Below are positions 16,724-24,407 of a DNA stretch of 64,000 nucleotides, one piece after another. A model generated the notes under the pieces. That model saw nothing but the letters and a program-made list of their open reading frames with translations. It searched no databases and was not told the DNA's origin. The translations under genes were made by a program, and so were the position numbers. This stretch comes from Streptomyces carminius (lineage in GTDB: Bacteria > Actinomycetota > Actinomycetes > Streptomycetales > Streptomycetaceae): positions 168,624-232,623 of the forward strand of contig NZ_PGGW01000058.1 in assembly GCF_002794255.1 (NCBI RefSeq), given 5' to 3'. The first letter of the stretch is position 1. Every line of letters begins with the position of its first letter.

Positions 16724-17923
16724 TCACATCGCGCAGCCCTGGCTGTCCACCGGTCCCCGGGCGGCGAGCCCCTGCTCGATGTCCGGCCGCACCTCGTCGT
16801 AGGTGAGCGCGTAGCCGGTGCTGTCGTCCTCCAGGGACTTGGCGAAGATGACGCCGTACACCCTGCCGTCCGGGGTGAGCAGCGGGCCGCCGGAGTTGCC
16901 CTGCCGCACCAGCGCGTGCAGGGAGTAGACGTCGCGGTTCACCGTGCCGCGGTGGTAGATGTCCGGCCCGGTGGCCTGGATGCGTCCGCGCACCCGGGCG
17001 GAGCGCACGTCGAAGCCGCCGTTCTCCGGGAAGCCCGCGACGATCGCGTCGTCGCCCGTCCCCGCGTCGTCCGTCACGAAGCGCAGCGCGGGCGCGTCCA
17101 GTGACGGCACGTCGAGCACGGCTATGTCGCGCTCCCAGTCGTAGAGGACGACCCTGGCGTCGTACAGCCTGCCCTCGCCGCCCACCTGCACCGTCGGCTC
17201 GTCGACCCCGCCGACCACGTGCGCGTTGGTCATCACCCGCCCGTCGGCGAAGACGAAGCCCGTGCCCTCCAGCACCTTGCCGCAGCTCGGGGCCGTACCC
17301 ACCACCTTGACGACGGACCGCTTGGCGCGGGCGACGGCCGGACTGTTCACCAACGCCGGGTCCGGAGGCTCCACGGAGGTGATCGGCTCGTTGGCGAACG
17401 GCGAGAAGACCTGCGGGAAGCCGTTCTGCGCCAGCACCGAGGTGAAGTCCGCGAACCAGGTGTTCGCCCCTTCCGGCAGCGTCTTCGAGACGCCCTGCAG
17501 CACCGCCGAGCCGCGGACCTCGCGGGCGAGGGTGGGCAGTGTGGTGCTCGCCAGCGCCGAGCCGATCATCCAGGCGACCAGCAGCATGGCCACGACGTTC
17601 ACCAGCGCGCCGCCGGTCGCGTCCAGGGCCCGCGCCGGCGACCAGGTGATGTACTGCCGGAGCCGGTTGCCCAGATGGGTGGTGAGCGCCTGGCCGACCG
17701 AGGCGCACACGATCACCACGACCACCGCGCCGACCACGCCCGCCGTCCCGGGCGACGCCCCGTCGGTGATCTCGCTCCAGATCACCGGCAGCAGATAGAC
17801 CGCGACGAGCCCGCCGCCGAGGAAGCCGACCACCGACAGCACGCCCACCACGAAACCCTGGCGGTAGCCGACGATCGCGAACCACACGGCGGCGAGCAGC
17901 AGCAGTACGTCCAGCACGTTCAC
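16724..17923 (-). CDS. marP: MarP-family membrane serine protease
   Basis: A 399-residue protease with a CvpA/colicin-V-like N-terminus of four hydrophobic helices (residues ~1-160) and an extracytoplasmic chymotrypsin-like domain. The catalytic triad is visible: His in MTNAHVVGG, Asp in WERDIAVLD and Ser in RQGNSGGPLL. Two Cys residues (in APSCGKVL and SQGC at the C-terminus) could form a disulfide. In mycobacteria MarP protects against acid and oxidative stress by cleaving a cell-wall hydrolase. The same role here is inferred. I chose GTG 17923. It starts 13 bases after the NUDIX stop, so the two are co-transcribed. Confidence 0.88.
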   Translation of the reverse strand: MNVLDVLLLLAAVWFAIVGYRQGFVVGVLSVVGFLGGGLVAVYLLPVIWSEITDGASPGTAGVVGAVVVVIVCASVGQALTTHLGNRLRQYITWSPARALDATGGALVNVVAMLLVAWMIGSALASTTLPTLAREVRGSAVLQGVSKTLPEGANTWFADFTSVLAQNGFPQVFSPFANEPITSVEPPDPALVNSPAVARAKRSVVKVVGTAPSCGKVLEGTGFVFADGRVMTNAHVVGGVDEPTVQVGGEGRLYDARVVLYDWERDIAVLDVPSLDAPALRFVTDDAGTGDDAIVAGFPENGGFDVRSARVRGRIQATGPDIYHRGTVNRDVYSLHALVRQGNSGGPLLTPDGRVYGVIFAKSLEDDSTGYALTYDEVRPDIEQGLAARGPVDSQGCAM

Positions 17924-17936
17924 GTCGCCCACCGTC

Positions 17937-18701
17937 TCATGCGCGCCAGTCGAGAGGGACACACCGGTCGGTGTCCCACGGCTGTTCCCAGCCGGCGAAG
18001 TGCAGGACCCGGTCGATGATCCCGGCCGTGAAGCCCCAGACCAGCGCACCGCCGACGAGGAAGCACGGGCCGCGGAAACCGCTGGGGTGCACCGCGGTGG
18101 CCCGGTTGGCCGGGTCCACCAGGTCGGCCACGGGCACGGTGAACACCCGGGCCGTCTCGGCCGGGTCCACCGGCGCCACCGGACTCGGCTCCCTCCACCA
18201 CCCCAGTACGGGTGTGACGACGAATCCGCTCACGGGGATGTAGACGCGCGGCAGCCGGCCGAAGACCTGCACCCCGGCCGGGTCGAGCCCGGTCTCCTCC
18301 TCGGCCTCCCGCAGCGCGGCACGCAGCGGCCCGTCGCCCTCCGGGTCCCCGTCCTCCGGGTCCAGCGCGCCGCCGGGGAAGGACGGCTGCCCGGCGTGCG
18401 AGCGCAGGTTGGAGGCCCGCTCGATCAGCAGCAGCTCGGGGCCGCCGTCCCCGCCTCCCGCACCGTTCCCGCCGTCCGCGCCGTTCCCGCCGTCCGCACC
18501 GCTCCCGCCGAAGAGCATCAGGACGGCCGACTGCCGTCCGCGCCCGTCCGGCGGCGGCAGGAAGCGGCTCAGCTGCCCGGGCCGTACGGTCGCCGCCGCC
18601 TCGGCCACCGGGCGCAGCCAGGACGGCAGCCCCCGGCCGGTCACGGGGACGGGCCCGGAAACGGCGGCGGAGCAGTCGCACGTCCCCCGTGTGTCCCTCA
18701 T
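17937..18701 (-). CDS. NUDIX hydrolase, CoA-diphosphatase type
   Basis: A 254-residue NUDIX enzyme. The sequence LLLIERASNLRSHAGQPSFPGG just before the NUDIX box is the pattern typical of coenzyme A diphosphatases (NudL/UPF0035). The box itself is complete, with GGALDPED, a short insertion and then REAEEETGL. It would split CoA or related dinucleotides into phosphopantetheine and AMP. A Gly/Ala/Asp/Asn tandem low-complexity stretch (residues ~65-85) is inserted between two strands. It is the upstream partner of marP, and nth lies just upstream with a 7-base gap, so nth, this gene and marP probably form one transcript. Confidence 0.85.
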   Translation of the reverse strand: MRDTRGTCDCSAAVSGPVPVTGRGLPSWLRPVAEAAATVRPGQLSRFLPPPDGRGRQSAVLMLFGGSGADGGNGADGGNGAGGGDGGPELLLIERASNLRSHAGQPSFPGGALDPEDGDPEGDGPLRAALREAEEETGLDPAGVQVFGRLPRVYIPVSGFVVTPVLGWWREPSPVAPVDPAETARVFTVPVADLVDPANRATAVHPSGFRGPCFLVGGALVWGFTAGIIDRVLHFAGWEQPWDTDRCVPLDWRA

Positions 18702-18708
18702 GTCCGCC

Positions 18709-19569
18709 TCACTCCGCGCCGAGCGGCGGCGCGGGCCGCCCGGGGTAGTCCGCCGGCGGCTTCAGCCGCTGGCCGGGCGCGCCGCCCATCTCGTACTTCA
18801 GCAGCTTCCGCGCCTTCTCCGGATCCGTCTCGCCCTCCCCGTACGAGGGGCACAGCGCGGCGATCGGGCAGGCACCGCAGGCAGGCCTGCGGGAGTGGCA
18901 GATCCGGCGGCCGTGGAAGATCACCCGGTGCGAGAACATCGTCCACTCCTTCTTGGGGATGATCTCGCCGATCTCGGCCTCGACCTTGTCGGGGTCGGTC
19001 CGCTCGGTCAGCTTCCAGCGGCGCACCAGCCGCCCGAAGTGGGTGTCCACGGTGATGCCGGGCCTGCCGAACGCGTTCCCCAGCACCACATGGGCCGTCT
19101 TGCGGCCGACACCGGGCAGGGAGACCAGGTCCTCCAGTCCGCCCGGCACCTCGCCGCCGAAGCGGTCGCGCAGCGCCGCGGAGAGTCCGAGCAGCGACCT
19201 GGCCTTGTTGCGGAAGAAGCCGGTGGGCCGGATCAGCTGCTCCAGCCGCTCGGGGTCGGCCGCGGCCATCTCCTCCGGGGCGGGGTAGGCGGCGAAGAGG
19301 GCGGGGGTGGTCTGGTTCACCCGCAGATCGGTGGTCTGGGCGGACAGGACGGTGGCGACCAGCAACTGGAAGGGATTCTCGAAGTCCAGTTCGGGGTGGG
19401 CGTAGTAGTACACCTCGGCGAGCTCGCGGTTGATGCGCCGGGCCCGGCGGACCATGGCGAGCCGCGACTCCGGCCTGCCGCCGCCCGCCGCTCTCACCGC
19501 CGTCCCCCGTTCGGCCGATACCTGTTCGCCCTCGGCTGAATCGCGGGATGAGCCACGGGACACCGTCAC
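18709..19569 (-). CDS. nth: Endonuclease III, base-excision repair
   Basis: This 286-residue DNA glycosylase/AP lyase removes oxidised pyrimidines. The helix-hairpin-helix LPGVGRKTA contains the catalytic Lys, and VDTHF carries the conserved Asp. The C-terminus has the iron-sulfur ligands in C-x6-C-x2-C-x5-C spacing (CHSRRPACGACPIAALC). The start is set at GTG 19569, with AAGGAAAGGGGG just upstream, and the frame continues open to 19743 without support. About 40 disordered residues precede the conserved core (MVRRARRINREL). It is divergent from crp and is followed by the NUDIX and marP genes in the same direction. Confidence 0.93.
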   Translation of the reverse strand: MTVSRGSSRDSAEGEQVSAERGTAVRAAGGGRPESRLAMVRRARRINRELAEVYYYAHPELDFENPFQLLVATVLSAQTTDLRVNQTTPALFAAYPAPEEMAAADPERLEQLIRPTGFFRNKARSLLGLSAALRDRFGGEVPGGLEDLVSLPGVGRKTAHVVLGNAFGRPGITVDTHFGRLVRRWKLTERTDPDKVEAEIGEIIPKKEWTMFSHRVIFHGRRICHSRRPACGACPIAALCPSYGEGETDPEKARKLLKYEMGGAPGQRLKPPADYPGRPAPPLGAE

Positions 19570-19758
19570 CCGCCCGCCCCCTTTCCTTCCGTCGTCCTGC
19601 CGTGCCCTGCCGTACCCTGCCGTTCCCGCCCCGGCGCAGCGGGGCGTTGACCACCCGGCCAGCGTACGGGGGAGCACCGGCCACCGTCCCGGCCACCACC
19701 GGTTCGGAGGCCAAACGGCCCCCTGAGGCACGTGCTCGGGCACCAGTGCGTCAAACTT

Positions 19759-19772
19759 GTGACTGATCGCAC
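19759..19772 (+). promoter_or_regulatory. Possible Crp-binding site upstream of crp
   Basis: GTGACTGATCGCAC fits the Streptomyces Crp pattern GTG-N6-GNCAC, as I remember it, at all fixed positions but one. It lies 65 bases before the crp GTG, which would allow autoregulation and could also affect divergent nth. Confidence 0.45.
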
Positions 19773-19836
19773 TGTTCTACCGTCCGGCATCATGGGGGCG
19801 ACAGTCCCCCAGGGCAGGTCGACAAGGAGAGAACTC

Positions 19837-20511
19837 GTGGACGACGTTCTGCGGCGCGCCCCGCTCTTCGCGGCGCTCGACGACGAGCAGGCAGCCGAGC
19901 TGCGTGCCTCCATGGCGGAGACGACGCTGGCACGCGGTGAGGCCCTGTTCCACGAGGGCGAGCCCGGCGACCGGCTGTACGTGGTGATCGACGGCAAGGT
20001 CAAGCTGCACCGCACCTCCCCCGACGGCCGCGAGAACATGCTGGCCGTCCTGGGCCCCGGCGAGCTGATCGGCGAGCTGTCCCTGTTCGACCCGGGCCCG
20101 CGTACGGCCACGGCCACCGCGCTGACCGAGGTCAAGCTGCTCGGCCTGGGCCACGGCGACCTCCAGCCCTGGCTGAACGCCCGCCCCGAGGTCGCCTCCG
20201 CGCTGCTGCGCGCCGTCGCCCGGCGGCTGCGCCGCACCAACGACTCGATGTCCGACCTGGTCTTCTCCGACGTCCCCGGCCGGGTCGCCAAGGCCCTGCT
20301 GGACCTCTCCCGCCGCTTCGGCGTGCAGTCGGAGGAGGGGATCCACGTGGTGCACGACCTCACCCAGGAGGAGCTGGCCCAGCTCGTCGGCGCCTCCCGC
20401 GAGACGGTCAACAAGGCCCTGGCCGACTTCGCCAGCCGCGGCTGGCTGCGGCTGGAGGCGCGCGCGGTCATCCTGCTGGACGTGGAGCGGCTGGCGAAGC
20501 GCTCCCGCTGA
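19837..20511 (+). CDS. crp: cAMP receptor protein family regulator Crp
   Basis: A 224-residue Crp/Fnr regulator. The cyclic-nucleotide domain covers residues ~5-120 (FHEGEPGDRLYVVIDGKVKL, GELIGELSLFDPGPRTATATA, including the E-L-S-L...R-T phosphate cassette). A dimerisation helix follows, and the helix-turn-helix is TQEELAQLVGASRETVNKALADFASRGWL. In S. coelicolor Crp is needed for germination and influences many antibiotic clusters. I chose GTG 19837 because AAGGAGAG precedes it. In-frame upstream codons have no such site. The gene is monocistronic and divergent from nth. Confidence 0.95.
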   Translation: MDDVLRRAPLFAALDDEQAAELRASMAETTLARGEALFHEGEPGDRLYVVIDGKVKLHRTSPDGRENMLAVLGPGELIGELSLFDPGPRTATATALTEVKLLGLGHGDLQPWLNARPEVASALLRAVARRLRRTNDSMSDLVFSDVPGRVAKALLDLSRRFGVQSEEGIHVVHDLTQEELAQLVGASRETVNKALADFASRGWLRLEARAVILLDVERLAKRSR

Positions 20512-20587
20512 CCCCGGCGCCCCCGCGCCGGACGCCCGGCGCCGTACGGCCGGCACGGCGGCACGCCGCCGCCCGTCCGGCAGTTCC

Positions 20588-20623
20588 GCCACCGTGTTCG
20601 CCACCGTGTTCGCCACCGTGTCA
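20588..20623. repeat. 12-bp tandem repeat, three copies
   Basis: GCCACCGTGTTC occurs at 20588-20599 and 20600-20611, and with two changes at 20612-20623. It lies just after the stop of the minus-strand MBL hydrolase gene, in non-coding sequence. Confidence 0.8.
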
Positions 20624-20630
20624 GCCGCCG

Positions 20631-21470
20631 TCAGACCAGGCCGTGCTCCTCCAGATACTCCAGTTGCGCCCGCACCGACAGCTCGGCGGCCGGCCACAGC
20701 GCGCGGTCCACGTCCGCGTAGACGTGCGCCACGACCTCCTCCGCCGTGCGGTGGCCGTTCTCCACCGCCGTCTCCACCTGCGCGAGCCGGCTCGCCCGGT
20801 GGGCCAGGTAGTACTCGACGGCCCCCTGCGCGTCGTCCAGCACCGGGCCGTGCCCCGGCAGGACGGTGCGCACCCTGTCCTCGGCGGCGGCCACGGTCAG
20901 TGAGCGCAGCCGCCGCAGCGAGTCCAGGTACTCGCCCAGCCGTCCGTCGGGGTGGGCGACCATCGTCGTGCCCCGGCCCAGGACCGTGTCGCCGGTGAGC
21001 ACCGCGCCGTCGGCGGGCAGCAGGAAACTGAGCGAGTCCGCGGTGTGCCCCGGGGTCGGCACCACCCGCAGCTCCAGTCCGCCGGTGGTGATCACGTCCC
21101 CGGCCCGCAGCCCCTCCTCCCCCAGCCGCAGCGCCGGGTCGAGCGCGCGTACGGTCGAGCCCGTCAGCGCCGCGAAACGGGCGGCGCCCCCGGCGTGGTC
21201 CGCGTGACCGTGGGTCAGCAGCGTCAGCCCCACCCGCCGTCCGGACCGCTCGACGGTGTCGGCCACCCGGCGCAGATGGCCCTCGTCCGGCGGACCGGGG
21301 TCGACGACGACCGCCAGCGACGAGCCGGGCTCGGCGACGATCCAGGTGTTGGTGCCGTCCAGCGTCATCGGCGAGGGGTTGGGCGCGAGCACGCACACCG
21401 CACGGGCGGTGCCCGTGCCGTCGATCGCGCCGCCGCGCGGCCGGCCGGGCGGGATGGCGGCGTCGGTCAT
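20631..21470 (-). CDS. MBL-fold metallo-hydrolase
   Basis: This 279-residue metallo-beta-lactamase-fold hydrolase resembles LACTB2/RNase-like and glyoxalase II-like members. The metal site THGHADHAGG lies near residue 95, the second His in TPGHTADS, the Asp in LTGDTVLG and the final His in LPGHGPV. A helical C-terminus carries a winged-helix-like YLEEHGL end. The substrate cannot be told from sequence. The ATG at 21470 overlaps the stop of the upstream NUDIX gene by four bases, so both are made from one transcript. Confidence 0.85.
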   Translation of the reverse strand: MTDAAIPPGRPRGGAIDGTGTARAVCVLAPNPSPMTLDGTNTWIVAEPGSSLAVVVDPGPPDEGHLRRVADTVERSGRRVGLTLLTHGHADHAGGAARFAALTGSTVRALDPALRLGEEGLRAGDVITTGGLELRVVPTPGHTADSLSFLLPADGAVLTGDTVLGRGTTMVAHPDGRLGEYLDSLRRLRSLTVAAAEDRVRTVLPGHGPVLDDAQGAVEYYLAHRASRLAQVETAVENGHRTAEEVVAHVYADVDRALWPAAELSVRAQLEYLEEHGLV

Positions 21471-22519
21471 CCTGCCTCTCCCCCGTTCGCTGCCCTGTCC
21501 CGTGCTCCGGACGGTGCCCCGCGGCCCTCTTCTCCGGACGGCTCCGCCGGCACGTGCCTGGTGAACTCCTCGTGTCCCGGCCAGCGCAGCACCACCCGCT
21601 CCCCGCCTGCCCCGTCGTCCTCCAGATACGCCCTGGCCAGCACCGGCGCCAGATCCCGCTCCCGGGCGGCGGCCAGCGCCCCGGCCACCCCGGCGTACGG
21701 CAGCAGCTGCCGCAGGGTGGCGATCGTCGGGGGCATCATCAGCAGCTCGCCCCGGTCGTAGCCGGCCGCCGCCTCGGCCGGGCGGAGCCACACCGCGCGG
21801 TCGGCCTCGCCGGAGGTGTCGCCGGAGACGTCGCGGGTGCGCTGGCCCTCGGGCAGCGCGGCCACGAAGAACCAGGTGTCGTAGCGGCGCGCCTCGAACT
21901 CCGGGGTGATCCAGCGGGCCCAGGCGCCCAGCAGATCGCTGCGCAGCACCAGCCCGCGGCGGACGAGGAAGTCCGCGAAGGACAGCTCGCGGGCGATCAG
22001 GGCGACCCGGTCGGCCTCCCAGTCCGCGCCGGTGGTGTCGGCGACGACGGTGTCCGCGTCCGGGCCGGCCAGCAGGACGCCGGCCTCCTCGAAGGTCTCG
22101 CGCACGGCGGCGCACACCACGGCCTGCGCGACCGTCTCGGGCACCCCGAGCCGCCGCGCCCACTCCGCACGCGCCGGACCGGCCCAGGCGACCGCGAGCC
22201 GGTCGCTCTCGTCGCGCGGGTCGACCCCGCCGCCCGGATAGGCGTACGCGCCCCCTGCGAAGGCCATGGAGGTGCGGCGGCGCAGCAGGTGGACGGCCGG
22301 GCCGCCGTCGGTGTCCCGCAGCAGCAGCACCGTCGCCGACCGGCGCGGCGGTACGGGGACGATCCGTCCCGCGGCCAGGGCGCGGATGCGTTCGGGCCAC
22401 TCGGGCGGATACCACTGCCCGTCCGGCCGCCCGCCCGGAGCGGGCGGCGGCTGCGGCGGCTGCGGCGGCTGCGGCGGCTGCGGGGACGAGGAGGGCGGGG
22501 ATGACGGCGTCGACGGCAT
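21467..22519 (-). CDS. NUDIX-fold hydrolase, NUDT19-like
   Basis: A 350-residue protein. GGAYAYPGGGVDPRDES, then an insertion of about 35 residues, then RETFEEAGVLL is a split NUDIX box of the kind seen in long NUDT19-like CoA-active members. The N-terminus (residues ~8-35) has a Pro/Gln repeat of type PQPPQPP, probably disordered. Function is likely hydrolysis of a CoA or nucleotide diphosphate derivative. The start is the ATG at 22519. A TACGAT hexamer ends six bases upstream, which suggests a leaderless mRNA. It overlaps and is translated together with the MBL hydrolase. Confidence 0.8.
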   Translation of the reverse strand: MPSTPSSPPSSSPQPPQPPQPPQPPPAPGGRPDGQWYPPEWPERIRALAAGRIVPVPPRRSATVLLLRDTDGGPAVHLLRRRTSMAFAGGAYAYPGGGVDPRDESDRLAVAWAGPARAEWARRLGVPETVAQAVVCAAVRETFEEAGVLLAGPDADTVVADTTGADWEADRVALIARELSFADFLVRRGLVLRSDLLGAWARWITPEFEARRYDTWFFVAALPEGQRTRDVSGDTSGEADRAVWLRPAEAAAGYDRGELLMMPPTIATLRQLLPYAGVAGALAAARERDLAPVLARAYLEDDGAGGERVVLRWPGHEEFTRHVPAEPSGEEGRGAPSGARDRAANGGEAG

Positions 22520-22525
22520 GGCCGG

Positions 22526-22531
22526 ATCGTA
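22526..22531 (-). promoter_or_regulatory. -10-like element of the NUDIX/MBL operon
   Basis: TACGAT on the minus strand is followed by six bases and the ATG at 22519. Confidence 0.4.
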
Positions 22532-22629
22532 AGACGGCGGGCCGCGGTGTTCGAGCCGGACGCCCGAACACCGCGGCCCGTACCGCGCACACCGCACCGG
22601 CGCCGCGCCCGCCCCGGCTCCGGACGGGC

Positions 22630-23133
22630 TCAGTCCTCCGACCAGTCCACCAGCTCGACCAGGACCTCCACCTCGACCGGCGCGTCGATCGGCAGCACGG
22701 AGACGCCCACCGCGCTGCGCGCGTGCACGCCCCGGTCGCCGAAGACCTCACCCAGCAGCTCGCTGGCACCGTTGACCACACCGGGCTGGCCGGTGAAGTC
22801 CGGCGCGGAGGCGACGAAGCCCGTGACCTTCACCACACGGGCGACCCGGTCCAGGCTCCCGGCGACCGACCGCACCGCCGCCAGGGCGTTCAGCGCGCAG
22901 ATCCGGGCCAGCTCCTTGGCCTCCTCCGGCGACACCTCGGCGCCGACCTTGCCGGTCGCCGGCAGCTTGCCGTCGACCAGCGGCAGCTGCCCGGAGGTCT
23001 GGACGTAGGAGCCGGAGCGCACCGCCGGGGCGTACGCGGCCAGCGGGGCCGCCACCTCCGGCAGGGCGATCCCCAGCTCGGCCAGCCTGGCCTCGGCGCC
23101 CGCGGAACCGGACCCGGTGCCGCCCTTCCTCAC
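22630..23133 (-). CDS. ridA: RidA-family protein
   Basis: A 167-residue RidA/YjgF-family protein, expected to hydrolyse reactive enamine/imine intermediates or bind small metabolites. The core begins AEARLAELGIALPE, with VQTSGQLPLVDGKL (strand pair) and the C-terminal VEVEVLVELVDW strand. Its Arg/Glu pattern is of the YjgF-like long subgroup often seen in actinobacteria (LysR-adjacent RidA-like), not the short canonical type. GTG 23133 overlaps the stop of the DUF4177 gene in GTGA, so the two form an operon. Confidence 0.85.
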   Translation of the reverse strand: MRKGGTGSGSAGAEARLAELGIALPEVAAPLAAYAPAVRSGSYVQTSGQLPLVDGKLPATGKVGAEVSPEEAKELARICALNALAAVRSVAGSLDRVARVVKVTGFVASAPDFTGQPGVVNGASELLGEVFGDRGVHARSAVGVSVLPIDAPVEVEVLVELVDWSED

Positions 23134-23285
23134 TGCTTCTCCCGCTTGAGGTAGGCCACCAGCTGCTCCGGGTTGGGGCCGGGCACCACCTGGACCAGCT
23201 CCCAGCCGTCCTCGCCCCAGGTGTCCAGGATCTGCTTGGTCGCGTGCACGAGCAGCGGCACGGTCGCGTATTCCCACTTCGTCAT
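23130..23285 (-). CDS. Small DUF4177-family protein
   Basis: A complete 51-residue protein beginning MTKWEYATVPLLVHATKQI and ending YLKREKQ, with the WEY...GWELVQVV pattern of the DUF4177 family. The role is unknown. It may bind the RidA partner encoded four bases downstream by overlap. The ATG at 23285 is seven bases after a TAAGGT hexamer on the minus strand, so the mRNA is probably leaderless. It is divergent from the first ArsA-like ATPase gene. Confidence 0.8.
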   Translation of the reverse strand: MTKWEYATVPLLVHATKQILDTWGEDGWELVQVVPGPNPEQLVAYLKREKQ

Positions 23286-23292
23286 GGGCCCG

Positions 23293-23298
23293 ACCTTA
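23293..23298 (-). promoter_or_regulatory. -10-like element of the DUF4177-ridA operon
   Basis: TAAGGT on the minus strand is followed by seven bases and the ATG at 23285. Confidence 0.45.
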
Positions 23299-23413
23299 GT
23301 ACCTTCCCGGTCCCCGCTCCCCCCGCCCGCCCTGGCTCCCGCCTCTCCCACCCGCCCTGCTCGCGTTCCCCCACCATGGCCCATCCCCACGCGTACTCCG
23401 CCGCGCCGGTGGT

Positions 23414-23419
23414 TAGGCT
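23414..23419 (+). promoter_or_regulatory. -10-like element of the ArsA-like operon
   Basis: TAGGCT is followed by seven bases and the GTG at 23427. This favours GTG 23427 over the in-frame ATG at 23376, which lies upstream of the promoter. Confidence 0.5.
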
Positions 23420-23426
23420 CGCAAGG

Positions 23427-24407
23427 GTGAGCAGGCTGCATGTGGTGACCGGCAAGGGCGGGACCGGCAAGACGACGGTCGCCGCCGCACTCGCGCTGGC
23501 GCTCGCCGAGGAGGGGCGACGCGTCCTCCTGGTGGAGGTCGAGGGGCGGCAGGGCATCGCCCAGCTCTTCGAGACGGAGTCGCTGCCCTACGAGGAGCGC
23601 AGGATCGCCACCGGCCCGGGCGGCCGCGGCGAGCTGCACGCGCTGGCCGTCGACGCCGAGCGGGCCCTGCTGGACTACCTGCAGATGTTCTACAAGCTCG
23701 GTGGCGCGGGACGGGCCCTGAAGAAGCTCGGCGCGATCGACTTCGCCACCACCATCGCCCCCGGGGTGCGCGACGTGCTGCTCACCGGCAAGGTCTGCGA
23801 GGCGGTGCGCCGCCGCGACCGCCGCGGGCGGTTCGTCTACGACGCGGTGGTGCTGGACGCGCCGCCCACCGGCCGGATCACCCGTTTCCTCGCGGTCAAC
23901 GACGAGGTGGCCGGACTGGCCCGGGTCGGCCCGATCCACAACCAGGCCCAGGCCGTGATGCGGGTCATCAAGTCGGCCGAGACCGCCGTGCACCTGGTGA
24001 CGCTGCTGGAGGAGATGCCGGTCCAGGAGACCGTGGACGGCGTGGCCGAACTGCGTGCCGCGGGGCTGCCGGTGGGCCGGGTCTTCGTCAACATGACGCG
24101 TCCGGCGGTGCTGGACCGGGCCTCCGTGCACGCCGCCGGGGAGTCCCGCACCGAGCTGGCCAGGTCGCTGTCCCGGGCCGGGCTGGGCGGCGCGCGGCGC
24201 GGGGGCCGGGCGGAACAGCTCGTCGAACCGCTGCTGCGCCAGGCTCACGAGCACGCCGAACGGGTGGCGCTGGAGGGCGAGCTGCGCGCCGAGATCACGG
24301 CGCTGGGGCTGCCCGCGTACGAGTTGGAGTTCCTGGCCGAGGGCGCCGATCTGCCCGGTGTCTGCCGACTGGCCGGCGAGCTGCGCGAACAGGGGGTGTC
24401 GAGGTGA
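23427..24407 (+). CDS. ArsA/Get3-like anion-transporting ATPase, first of a pair
   Basis: A 326-residue ATPase of the ArsA/Get3 class. It begins VSRLHVVTGKGGTGKTTVAA (deviant Walker A) with VVLDAPPTGRITRFL as the switch/Walker B region. It lacks the metal-binding cysteines of true arsenite pumps. Actinobacterial pairs of this type sit next to wblA and are annotated ion-transporting ATPases without demonstrated arsenic function. Its stop overlaps the second ATPase start (GTGA at 24404), and the two probably form a heterodimer, since each carries one P-loop. The start is placed at the leaderless GTG 23427. Confidence 0.85.
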   Translation: MSRLHVVTGKGGTGKTTVAAALALALAEEGRRVLLVEVEGRQGIAQLFETESLPYEERRIATGPGGRGELHALAVDAERALLDYLQMFYKLGGAGRALKKLGAIDFATTIAPGVRDVLLTGKVCEAVRRRDRRGRFVYDAVVLDAPPTGRITRFLAVNDEVAGLARVGPIHNQAQAVMRVIKSAETAVHLVTLLEEMPVQETVDGVAELRAAGLPVGRVFVNMTRPAVLDRASVHAAGESRTELARSLSRAGLGGARRGGRAEQLVEPLLRQAHEHAERVALEGELRAEITALGLPAYELEFLAEGADLPGVCRLAGELREQGVSR

